From contig CAZPEV010000072.1 of NCBI GenBank assembly GCA_964585635.1, forward strand, positions 1-15,144: a stretch of 15,144 nt of DNA. The letters are read 5' to 3'. This document shows, piece after piece, positions 6,859 through 13,059 of this stretch. Under the pieces are notes generated by a model, which searched no databases, was not told the DNA's origin, and was given only the letters and a program-made list of their open reading frames with translations. Positions within the stretch are counted from its first letter, which is position 1, and every line of letters begins with the position of its first letter. The position numbers were made by a program, and so were the translations under genes. This DNA is from CAZPEV01 sp964585635. Its GTDB lineage: Bacteria; Zixibacteria; MSB-5A5; GN15; JAAZOE01.

Positions 6859-8067
6859 ATGAATAAAATGACCGTGAAGGACGTCGACTGTTCCGGCCGG
6901 CGGGTGCTGGTGCGGGTCGATTTCAATGTCCCGCTGGATGACTCCGGACGGATCACGGATGACACCCGCATTGTCGAATCGCTTCCGACCATAAAGAAAA
7001 TCCTCAGTGACGGCGGGCGGGCGATTCTCTGCAGCCACTTGGGCCGTCCCAAAGGAAAAGTCAATGCTTCCATGAGCCTTCGGCCGGTGGCCGAGCATTT
7101 GGCCGACCTGCTGGGTATGCCGGTCAAATTCGCCACCGATTGTGTCGGGCCGGAGGCGGAGCGAAAGGCCGCCGACCTGAAAAACGGGCAATGCCTCCTG
7201 CTTGAGAATCTCCGTTTCCACAAAGAAGAGGAAGAGAACAATCCCGAATTTGCCAAGAAGCTGGCGGCGTTGGCGGGTATGTATGTCAGCGACGCCTTCG
7301 GAACCGTTCATCGGGCGCATGCCTCAACCGAGGGGGTAACCCGGTTCTTCGATAAGGCGCTGGCGGGATTCTTGATTGAGAAGGAATTAAGATACCTTGG
7401 TCAGGCTTTGCTCGACCCCAAGCGACCTTTTACGGCGGTTCTGGGCGGAGCCAAGATCTCGGGCAAGATCGACGTCATCAATAATCTGTTTGACAAGGTC
7501 GACAACCTGCTCATCGGCGGCGGGATGGCCTTTACCTTCTTCAAGGCGATGGGCAAGCAGATCGGGACATCCCTGCTGGAGGATGACAAGCTGGATATGG
7601 CCAAGGAGATCCTGCGCCGGGCCAAGGAGAAGAAGGCGGTTTTTCTTTTGCCGACCGACTGCGTCGTGGCGGTTGAGGCGACGGAACAGGCCGAGGTCAA
7701 GATCGTTGACATCGACTCGATTCCCGCCAATATGAAAGGGCTGGATATCGGCCCGGAAACGCTGAAGAAATTCTCTGAGATTATCGCCCGGTCGCAGACG
7801 GTGGTCTGGAACGGGCCGATGGGCGTCTTCGAGGTTGAGAAATTCTCCCTTGGTACGATTGGGCTGGCCGGTCAACTGGCGCAGGCGACCGATCGCGGCG
7901 CCACGACGATTATCGGCGGCGGTGATTCGGCGGCGGCGGCGGTTAGGGCGGGTGTGGCCAAGCGAATCAGCCATATCTCGACCGGCGGGGGGGCGTCGCT
8001 GGAGTTTCTGGAAGGGAAGACCTTGCCGGGGATCGCCGCGCTGACCGACGCCAAGGTTTCGGTGTAA
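6859..8067 (+). CDS. pgk: Phosphoglycerate kinase
   Basis: Transfers phosphate from 1,3-bisphosphoglycerate to ADP, giving 3-phosphoglycerate and ATP in the cytoplasm. Seen, N-domain: RVDFNVP (19-25), SHLGRP (59-64), ENLRFH (116-121) and DAFGTVHRAHAS (145-156), which bind 3-phosphoglycerate. Seen, C-domain: GGAKISGK (196-203), GPMGVFE (319-325) and GGGDSAAA (353-360), which bind the nucleotide. At 402 residues it is full length with nothing unusual. The ATG at 6859 follows an AGGGAGAG purine stretch (6845-6852). It is 69 bp after gapA and 10 bp before tpiA, with no internal terminator, so gapA-pgk-tpiA are probably one transcript. Confidence 0.98.
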   Translation: MNKMTVKDVDCSGRRVLVRVDFNVPLDDSGRITDDTRIVESLPTIKKILSDGGRAILCSHLGRPKGKVNASMSLRPVAEHLADLLGMPVKFATDCVGPEAERKAADLKNGQCLLLENLRFHKEEEENNPEFAKKLAALAGMYVSDAFGTVHRAHASTEGVTRFFDKALAGFLIEKELRYLGQALLDPKRPFTAVLGGAKISGKIDVINNLFDKVDNLLIGGGMAFTFFKAMGKQIGTSLLEDDKLDMAKEILRRAKEKKAVFLLPTDCVVAVEATEQAEVKIVDIDSIPANMKGLDIGPETLKKFSEIIARSQTVVWNGPMGVFEVEKFSLGTIGLAGQLAQATDRGATTIIGGGDSAAAAVRAGVAKRISHISTGGGASLEFLEGKTLPGIAALTDAKVSV

Positions 8068-8077
8068 AGGAATCGAC

Positions 8078-8833
8078 GTGAGACGAAAAATTATCGCCGG
8101 CAACTGGAAGATGAACAAGACCATCGTCGAGGCGGTGGCGCTGACCGATGCTCTCAAGGCGCAGGTCGGCAAGGTCAGCAACCCGATAGTGGTGGTCTGT
8201 CCGCCGTTTACGGCGCTGACCGAGGTGGCGATGCGGCTCAGGGACAGCGAAATACAGATTGGCGGTCAAACCATGCACGAGGCCGACGCCGGCGCCTTCA
8301 CCGGGGAGGTTTCGGCCGGAATGCTGTTGACTTGCGGATGTACCTTTGTTATATTGGGTCACTCTGAACGGAGAATGCTCTTTTCGGAGACCGATCGAGC
8401 GGTCAACGCCAAGACCCAAAAAGCCTTGGCGGTTGGATTGACCCCGATTGTCTGTGTCGGTGAAACCCTGGATCAGCGGCAGGCCGATCAGACCGAGCAG
8501 GTTATTGCCGGGCAGGTTGGCGGGTCGCTGGCGGGATTGTCCGAAGCGGAGATGTTGAAAACGGTCATCGCCTATGAACCGGTCTGGGCTATCGGTACCG
8601 GCCGAGTGGCGACGCCGGAGCAGGCTGAGGAAGTTCACAAATATGTGCGGAATCTCCTGGCCGAGGCGTATGGTAGAGAATCCGCTGAACGGGTGACCAT
8701 TCTGTACGGCGGCTCGGTGAATGGCTCCAATGCGGCCGGACTGTTTGGCCGGGAGAATATCGATGGTGCGTTGGTCGGCGGCGCCAGCCTGAAGGCTGAT
8801 GAGTTTGCGGCGATCGTGCGCGCGATGGGTTAA
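8078..8833 (+). CDS. tpiA: Triosephosphate isomerase (GTG start)
   Basis: Interconverts dihydroxyacetone phosphate and glyceraldehyde 3-phosphate in the cytoplasm. Seen: NWKMN with K11 (9-13), catalytic H95 in ILGHSERR (92-99), catalytic E167 in AYEPVW (165-170), the flexible loop-6 start AIGTGRVAT (171-179) and phosphate-binding YGGSVN (210-215). At 251 residues it has the normal length. The start is GTG at 8078, with AAAGGA (8066-8071) 6 bases upstream overlapping the pgk stop. Starting there gives MRRKIIAGNWKMN, matching the family. A GGAGG for secG follows its stop within a few bases. Confidence 0.98.
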   Translation: MRRKIIAGNWKMNKTIVEAVALTDALKAQVGKVSNPIVVVCPPFTALTEVAMRLRDSEIQIGGQTMHEADAGAFTGEVSAGMLLTCGCTFVILGHSERRMLFSETDRAVNAKTQKALAVGLTPIVCVGETLDQRQADQTEQVIAGQVGGSLAGLSEAEMLKTVIAYEPVWAIGTGRVATPEQAEEVHKYVRNLLAEAYGRESAERVTILYGGSVNGSNAAGLFGRENIDGALVGGASLKADEFAAIVRAMG

Positions 8834-8836
8834 GCT

Positions 8837-8841
8837 GGAGG
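8837..8841 (+). promoter_or_regulatory. Shine-Dalgarno sequence that decides the secG start
   Basis: GGAGG with a 7-base spacer precedes TTG at 8849. No ATG lies at the start of the first membrane segment, so this site fixes the TTG as the start codon. Confidence 0.75.
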
Positions 8842-8848
8842 AACGATT

Positions 8849-9265
8849 TTGTTTGCTTTACTTCTTGTTATTCACGTGTTGATCTGCGTCGGCCTGATCA
8901 TTGTGGTGTTGATGCAGTCTTCCAAGGGCGAGGGGTTGGCCGGCGCCTTCGGCGGTGGCGGGATGACCGGAGCGGTCTTCGGCGGCCGCGGGGCGGCCTC
9001 ATTTCTGTCAAAAGCGACCACCGTGCTAGCCATCTTTTACATGGTTTCCTGCCTGGCCTTGACGTTCATGTCCACCAGCCAGCGCGCGGCCGCCGGCCCG
9101 GCGACCGCCGAGTCGGCCGTCTCCAAGGCGGCCCAGCAGGAAGCCGCTCAGCAACCGGCGGCTCAGCCACAACAGACCAATCCGGCGCAGGGTGGTGAGG
9201 CGGCCAATCCGGAAGATATTTTCAATACTCCTCCGGCGGGACAAAAGGCTGATTCCGGCAAGTAA
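8849..9265 (+). CDS. secG: SecG, preprotein translocase subunit (TTG start)
   Basis: Small inner-membrane partner of SecYE that assists SecA-driven protein export. Seen: membrane segment 1 (about 2-22), the conserved cytoplasmic loop with SSKGEGL (24-30) and FGGRGA (44-49), then membrane segment 2 (about 55-74). Residues 78-138 form a hydrophilic Ala/Gln/Pro-rich tail, likely disordered, ending in a Lys. The 138-residue length is longer than E. coli SecG (110), with the extra length in the tail. The gene sits 15 bp after tpiA and 9 bp before tRNA-Leu, an arrangement known from other bacteria. Confidence 0.95.
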   Translation: MFALLLVIHVLICVGLIIVVLMQSSKGEGLAGAFGGGGMTGAVFGGRGAASFLSKATTVLAIFYMVSCLALTFMSTSQRAAAGPATAESAVSKAAQQEAAQQPAAQPQQTNPAQGGEAANPEDIFNTPPAGQKADSGK

Positions 9266-9274
9266 GATAGGCAT

Positions 9275-9356
9275 GCGGAAGTGGTGGAACTGGTAGACAC
9301 ACCATCTTGAGGGGGTGGCGAGGAAACTCATGCGGGTTCAAGTCCCGCCTTCCGCA
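9275..9356 (+). tRNA. tRNA-Leu, anticodon GAG
   Basis: Class II tRNA with an acceptor stem GCGGAAG/CTTCCGC (9275-9281 with 9349-9355) and discriminator A9356. The D stem is GTG/CAC (9284-9286 with 9298-9300). The anticodon stem 9302-9306 pairs with 9314-9318, and anticodon GAG is at 9309-9311. A long variable arm contains GAG/CTC (9320-9322 with 9327-9329). The T stem GCGGG/CCCGC encloses loop TTCAAGT (9332-9348). It reads CUC and CUU codons. The 3' CCA is not encoded (TAAT follows), so a CCA-adding enzyme is needed. It appears to be cotranscribed with secG; E. coli also has tRNA-Leu(GAG) (leuU) beside secG. Confidence 0.97.
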
Positions 9357-9367
9357 TAATGCTTTCG

Positions 9368-9398
9368 GCCCATAGGCCTCCAAGGCTTATGGGCTTTT
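9368..9398 (+). terminator. Intrinsic terminator closing the glycolysis-secG-tRNA unit
   Basis: GCCCATAGGCCT (9368-9379) pairs with AGGCTTATGGGC (9383-9394) through one G-T wobble, with a 3-base CCA loop and a TTTT tail (9395-9398). The 12-bp stem and its place 12 bases after the tRNA make this a convincing Rho-independent terminator. Confidence 0.88.
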
Positions 9399-9455
9399 GC
9401 ATTGCCGCCAAGAAGACGTGTCGTCCCCCGTCGATTCAGTCGCGCGGCAAATCAA

Positions 9456-9484
9456 TTGACTCTCCGCTTGGGAGGCACTACATT
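9456..9484 (+). promoter_or_regulatory. Candidate sigma70 promoter for the second barrel gene
   Basis: TTGACT (9456-9461, 5 of 6 matches), a 17-bp spacer and TACATT (9479-9484, 4 of 6) lie between the terminator and the gene. Transcription would begin near 9491, giving a leader of about 33 bases before the ATG at 9524. Confidence 0.55.
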
Positions 9485-9513
9485 CTTGCCAATATTCTAA
9501 AATCGATACAAGA

Positions 9514-9518
9514 GGAGG
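9514..9518 (+). promoter_or_regulatory. Shine-Dalgarno sequence that decides the second barrel gene's start
   Basis: GGAGG, within a longer AGAGGAGGAGAGG purine run, precedes the ATG at 9524 by 5 bases. The same frame is open back to an ATG at 9359, but that start would precede the terminator and promoter and would not give a signal peptide. Confidence 0.85.
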
Positions 9519-9523
9519 AGAGG

Positions 9524-10087
9524 ATGAAGAGAACGGCGGCTGTAACCATGCTGATGGCCATGATTTTCGTTTCGTCGTCGGCCGGGTTCGACAATCATCG
9601 CCAAGGATTTGTTCTGGGAGGCGGGATTGGTTTTGCGCCGTTTGCCAAATGGTCGGTGGAAGATTCATTTCTTGGCCATACTGTGTTTGGCGCCGATGAG
9701 ACGAGGGCTGGGGTGGGTATTAACATTCTGATCGGATATGCCTGGGACGAGAAGAATATGATCGTCTATGAGGGAAACGCGGCTGGGTACTGGTCGGAAT
9801 ATCGGGATGAATCGATTGGGCAGGGATTCGGCGGTGCGGCGTGGTACCACTATTATGGGCCCAAAGGGAAATCTGGATTCACGACGGCCGGACTGGGGCT
9901 GTATTCATTCGACCCGGAGGATCGCGACGCCAATGACGCCGGCTTTGGGGTGCTCTTGGGTGGCGGATACGAATTCGCCCGGCATTGGCAGGTGGGCGGT
10001 TACTTGTCATTCGGTTCATCTTCCTACTATGGTCTTGATTATCGGCATTCTCATTTCAGCGTGTTGGTGAGCGGCGTCGCCTTCTGA
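9524..10087 (+). CDS. Small outer-membrane beta-barrel protein
   Basis: An exported 187-residue protein of unknown function. Seen: signal peptide with basic MKR start and hydrophobic core 5-17, likely cleaved after SSA (residue 20). The mature part is Gly- and aromatic-rich with alternating strands: FVLGGGIGFAPF (29-40), VGINILIGYAW (64-74), GFGGAAWYHYYG (101-112), FTTAGLGLYSF (119-129), FGVLLGGGYEF (141-151) and WQVGGYLSFG (155-164). It ends HFSVLVSGVAF with a terminal Phe, the usual beta-signal for barrel insertion. Size and pattern fit an 8-stranded OmpA/OmpW-like barrel. It has its own promoter and is convergent with the nucleosidase gene. It shows no obvious close similarity to the larger barrel protein at 5064-5819. 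Confidence 0.8.
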   Translation: MKRTAAVTMLMAMIFVSSSAGFDNHRQGFVLGGGIGFAPFAKWSVEDSFLGHTVFGADETRAGVGINILIGYAWDEKNMIVYEGNAAGYWSEYRDESIGQGFGGAAWYHYYGPKGKSGFTTAGLGLYSFDPEDRDANDAGFGVLLGGGYEFARHWQVGGYLSFGSSSYYGLDYRHSHFSVLVSGVAF

Positions 10088-10209
10088 TGCCGCCCGTCAT
10101 AGCACCAAGCGATCGGGTATTTCACAGCCTTAGTCGGTGTATAATGTTTCCGTAGAGATGCGGCGGGAGGTGGGCTAACGGCGGACATTTCGTCAGGCCA
10201 TCTGCCGAG

Positions 10210-11076
10210 TTATTTCAGTTCGGAGAGAAACTCAATCACTACCCGCGATGAATTATCCGCGGCCACGGCGAAGAAACGCTGGAGTTCCCCTCCGGCCGTC
10301 TCCGACCCGGAGCCGCCGGCCAAATCAGACGCAGAACGGAAGACGATAAAGGGCAGGCTGTTGGCGGCGCAAACCTGTGCCACCGCCGCCGATTCCATGT
10401 CGGTCACCAAGGCAGAAAATTTCTGACTCAGCCAGGCCCGCTTCTCACGGCTGTCGATAAAAGCATTGCCGCTGACTCCGGTCCCGCCGACCAGCAGCTT
10501 CGGCGCTCGGTCGCCGATCTTTTCCAGTTGCGGCCCGGAGGCGGCGATCGATTGCGCTGCGACCAACAGAGCGCTATCTACCGGGAAGCGGTCGACCGGC
10601 AGAATGCTGTCGCGGTTGCCGACATAAGCTTGAATCGCCTCCGGCTGGAAACCCTCTTTGCCGGTGTACCCATAATCATGCGTCACCCACTGGTGACAGA
10701 CGACGATGTCGCCGATCTGCATCAAACTGTCGATAGCCCCGGCAATGCCCGTGAAAATAACGATTCGGGGATGATAAGTATCGATCAGCTTCTGCGTCGT
10801 CATAGCGGCATTGGTCATGCCGATCCCCGACTCGGACAGGATGACATCCATTCCCTCCAGTAGACCCGCCTGCACGGCCCGGCCCAGAAGGGTGTCGGTC
10901 TTCTCGACCGCCATCTTTGAACCGAGCAGCTTCCCCTCGGCGTCGAACGCATACAGGATAAGTATTGGTCGACGCTGAGATTCACCCGAAACGGCGGGGG
11001 CAGCGGACGGCAAGGCAGCCAAGAGCAGAAACCAGAATGCTAGGGTCATTCGCTGGATAGAATGCGTCGCGTTCAT
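10210..11076 (-). CDS. Exported nucleosidase of the MTA/SAH nucleosidase (PNP_UDP) family
   Basis: Predicted to hydrolyse the N-glycosidic bond of a purine nucleoside such as methylthioadenosine or S-adenosylhomocysteine; the real substrate is unknown. The 288-residue product starts with a signal peptide (hydrophobic 11-27, Ala-rich cleavage region near 25-31), so it should act outside the cytoplasm. Seen in the mature part: AFDAEGKLL (43-51), SGIGMTNAA (83-91), TGIAGAI (109-115), GVSGNAFI (200-207), TDMESAA (225-231) and SASDLAGG (248-255). By motif, E47, E228 and D251 correspond to E. coli MTAN E12, E174 and D197, so the active site looks intact. The ATG at 11076 is fixed by AAGGAGG 5 bases upstream. 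The gene is divergent from uvrC and stands alone. Family members include cytosolic MTAN, futalosine hydrolase and nucleoside phosphorylases; I cannot separate these firmly. Confidence 0.85.
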   Translation of the reverse strand: MNATHSIQRMTLAFWFLLLAALPSAAPAVSGESQRRPILILYAFDAEGKLLGSKMAVEKTDTLLGRAVQAGLLEGMDVILSESGIGMTNAAMTTQKLIDTYHPRIVIFTGIAGAIDSLMQIGDIVVCHQWVTHDYGYTGKEGFQPEAIQAYVGNRDSILPVDRFPVDSALLVAAQSIAASGPQLEKIGDRAPKLLVGGTGVSGNAFIDSREKRAWLSQKFSALVTDMESAAVAQVCAANSLPFIVFRSASDLAGGSGSETAGGELQRFFAVAADNSSRVVIEFLSELK

Positions 11077-11081
11077 GTACT

Positions 11082-11088
11082 CCTCCTT
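11082..11088 (-). promoter_or_regulatory. Shine-Dalgarno sequence that decides the nucleosidase start
   Basis: On the minus strand AAGGAGG lies 5 bases before the ATG at 11076. The reading frame continues upstream to 11142, but that longer version would carry a Pro/Arg-rich N-terminus in front of the signal peptide. Confidence 0.8.
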
Positions 11089-11098
11089 GAATGAGGAT

Positions 11099-11127
11099 AA
11101 TCTACGGCGCCGTTCCGGCGCCGACAA
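11099..11127 (-). promoter_or_regulatory. Candidate promoter of the nucleosidase gene with a palindromic spacer
   Basis: On the minus strand TTGTCG (11127-11122) and TAGATT (11104-11099) are separated by exactly 17 bp, each matching 4 of 6 consensus bases. The spacer is almost entirely the inverted repeat described at 11105-11123. Transcription would start near 11092, giving a short leader that contains the Shine-Dalgarno sequence. Confidence 0.4.
11105..11123. repeat. Inverted repeat in the nucleosidase-uvrC divergent region
   Basis: CGGCGCCG (11105-11112) and CGGCGCCG (11116-11123) flank TTC. Each arm is itself a palindrome around GGCGCC, so the site is both a direct and an inverted repeat. 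The hairpin between gapA and pgk carries the same CGGCGCCG octamer. Confidence 0.7.
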
Positions 11128-11178
11128 CCAAAAGAAAAGCACTGGCGTCCGAAGCCGCCATGTTCGTTATTATAAGGT

Positions 11179-13014
11179 ATGAACGACCGCCTGAAGGTCA
11201 AGCTGGCCAATCTTCCCGCCGGTCCCGGCGTCTATATGATGAAAGACAGGGGGGGAAAGATCATCTATATCGGCAAGGCCAAAAATCTCAGACACCGGGT
11301 CAGCTCCTATTTCCGTGCTCGTGGCAGACAGGACCTCAAAACCAGCCGCTTGGTATCCAAGATCGCCGACGTCGACCTGCTGGTCACCGATTCCGAGGTC
11401 GAGGCGCTCATCCTTGAGGCCAACTTGGTCAAGGAGCATAAGCCGCGCTACAATGTCAGCCTGAAAGATGATAAACGCTTCCCTTATCTCAAACTCACGC
11501 TGGGGGAACCGTTCCCGCGCCTGCTGGTAACGCGGCGCGTGATCAACGACGGCGGGCGGTATTTCGGGCCGTACACTAACGCCTCGGGTATGCGCCGCAC
11601 CCTGAAGTTCCTGATGCAGCATTTCGGCCTACGGTCATGTAGTCTGGAGATTCCGTCCTCGACCGGCCGCAGGTACAAGGTCTGTCTGGATTACCATATC
11701 GGCCGATGCGGGGGACCGTGTGAAGAACTGGAGTCGCAGGAGGAATACGGCCGTCATGTTGAAGCGGTGATTCTCTTTCTGTCGGGACGGCGAATTGACC
11801 TGATCCGGCGGCTGCAAGAGCAAATGGCGGCGGCATCCGAAACGCTCCGCTTCGAAGAGGCCGCCCGCTTGCGCGACACGATCGAGGCAATGGAATCGGT
11901 TCAACAGAAGCAGAAGGTCGACTCGGCGGCGGATATCGACCGGGATATCATTGGACTGGCCCGCGATTCCGGCGAGGCCGCGGCGGTAGTATTGCAGATT
12001 CGGGAAGGACTTCTGATCGGCCGGCAAGATTTTCACTTGCGGATCGACGCCGGCGTGTCCGAGGAGGAGGTTTTGACCGGCTTTCTGGAACAGCACTACA
12101 ACCATGCCGACGACATGCCTGAGAATCTGTTTATCCCCATGGCGATAGCCGAAGCGCCGTTGCTTGAAAAATGGCTGAGCCAGGCCCGCGGTGGCACGGT
12201 CCATGTTATCGCGCCACGGCGAGGCGAAAAACATCGCCTGGTGGCGATGGCGGAGACCAACGCCAGGCTGCTTCTGGATGAAATGCTGCTGCAAAAGCGG
12301 CAGATCAAGGAGCGGATACCGGCCTCGTCGGCCTCGCTGCGTCAGGTCTTACGTCTGGAAAAGGCTCCCCTGACCATCGGCTGCTTCGACATTTCCAACC
12401 TGGGCGAATCGGATAAAGTGGCCTCGCTGGTGTATTTCGAGAAGGGGAAACCGAAGAAATCGGAATACCGGCATTTCAAGATCAAGACGGTCGAAGGACA
12501 AGATGATTTCGCCTCAATGCGCGAGGTGATCACCCGCTATGTCGTTCGCAGTCGGGAGGAGGGGAAACCCTTGCCCGACCTGATGATGGTGGATGGCGGC
12601 AAGGGCCAATTGTCGGCGGCAGCCGAGGTTCTGGCCGGCCAAGGCTTAGGCAAGCATCCGGTAATCGGTCTGGCCAAGCGCCTGGAAGAAGTCTTCATAC
12701 CGGATAAGGCGTCGCCGGTAATGGTTCCTAGGGCCTCGGCGGCGATCAATCTGCTCAAGCGGGTACGGGACGAGGCCCACCGGTTCGCCATCGATTATCA
12801 CCGCAAAGTCCGCACCAAACGAATCGTAAGATCGGAACTGGATGACGTCCCCGGCGTCGGAGAGAAACGCCGCAATTTGCTCCTCCGGCATTTTGGCTCG
12901 ATCGCCATGCTCAGCGAAGCAGACGTCGACGCCCTCGCACAGGTTAAGGGTATTCCAAGACCTTTGGCGCAGAAGCTCTACGATCATTTCCATTCGACAC
13001 CCTCCCGCGCCTGA
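11179..13014 (+). CDS. uvrC: UvrC, excinuclease ABC subunit C
   Basis: Nucleotide excision repair nuclease that cuts on both sides of a lesion after UvrAB loading. Seen in order: GIY-YIG nuclease domain (about 14-95, GVYMM and IIYIGKAKNL), then a four-Cys cluster C154/C169/C177/C181 that matches the UvrC iron-sulfur site. Next is a UVR motif (about 208-240, FEEAARLRDTIEAMES). The RNase H-like nuclease follows (about 398-545), with D404 in CFDISN, D443 in DDFASM, D472 in VDGGKGQ and H534 in DEAHRF. Two helix-hairpin-helix repeats end the protein (about 553-606, DDVPGVGEKRRNLLL). At 611 residues it matches E. coli UvrC (610) and looks intact. The ATG at 11179 is the only start that keeps the full GIY-YIG domain. 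It has no properly spaced ribosome binding site. xseA follows 45 bp later. Confidence 0.98.
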   Translation: MNDRLKVKLANLPAGPGVYMMKDRGGKIIYIGKAKNLRHRVSSYFRARGRQDLKTSRLVSKIADVDLLVTDSEVEALILEANLVKEHKPRYNVSLKDDKRFPYLKLTLGEPFPRLLVTRRVINDGGRYFGPYTNASGMRRTLKFLMQHFGLRSCSLEIPSSTGRRYKVCLDYHIGRCGGPCEELESQEEYGRHVEAVILFLSGRRIDLIRRLQEQMAAASETLRFEEAARLRDTIEAMESVQQKQKVDSAADIDRDIIGLARDSGEAAAVVLQIREGLLIGRQDFHLRIDAGVSEEEVLTGFLEQHYNHADDMPENLFIPMAIAEAPLLEKWLSQARGGTVHVIAPRRGEKHRLVAMAETNARLLLDEMLLQKRQIKERIPASSASLRQVLRLEKAPLTIGCFDISNLGESDKVASLVYFEKGKPKKSEYRHFKIKTVEGQDDFASMREVITRYVVRSREEGKPLPDLMMVDGGKGQLSAAAEVLAGQGLGKHPVIGLAKRLEEVFIPDKASPVMVPRASAAINLLKRVRDEAHRFAIDYHRKVRTKRIVRSELDDVPGVGEKRRNLLLRHFGSIAMLSEADVDALAQVKGIPRPLAQKLYDHFHSTPSRA

Positions 13015-13023
13015 CAATAGTGA

Positions 13024-13052
13024 TTGTCCTTTGTCCCTTGGCGCTGTATTAT
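13024..13052 (+). promoter_or_regulatory. Candidate promoter of xseA that would make a leaderless mRNA
   Basis: TTGTCC (13024-13029, 4 of 6), a 17-bp spacer and TATTAT (13047-13052, 5 of 6) sit in the 45-bp gap after uvrC. The -10 box ends 7 bases before the ATG at 13060, so transcription would start at or next to the start codon. Confidence 0.5.
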
Positions 13053-13059
13053 CCAGGTC

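Noticed and set aside
6348..7256. Long minus-strand open frame (302 codons) across gapA and pgk
   Set aside because: It lies opposite two unmistakable genes, its translation is Ser/Arg-rich low-complexity sequence with no family motif, and it has no ribosome binding site. GC-rich coding DNA commonly leaves such frames open.
7387..8181. Minus-strand open frame (264 codons) across pgk and tpiA
   Set aside because: Antisense shadow of pgk and tpiA; the translation is Arg/Gln/Asp-rich and unlike any protein family.
9359..9523. A 55-codon N-terminal extension of the second barrel gene
   Set aside because: It would start next to the tRNA, run through the terminator and promoter, and bury the signal peptide. 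The GGAGG at 9514 supports the ATG at 9524.
10140..10145. Perfect TATAAT in the gap between the convergent barrel and nucleosidase genes
   Set aside because: No matching -35 box at 16-18 bp and no gene downstream on the plus strand. A small RNA start is possible but nothing else supports it.
10088..10209. Bidirectional terminator between the convergent genes
   Set aside because: No hairpin longer than about 4 bp followed by a T-run was found on either strand, so none is called.
11077..11178. LexA (SOS) box upstream of uvrC
   Set aside because: I looked for CTGT-N8-ACAG and GAAC-N4-GTTC type sites on both strands and saw none.
13024..13059. Upstream TTG start of xseA
   Set aside because: It adds 12 residues untypical of XseA, lacks a ribosome binding site and coincides with the likely -35 box.
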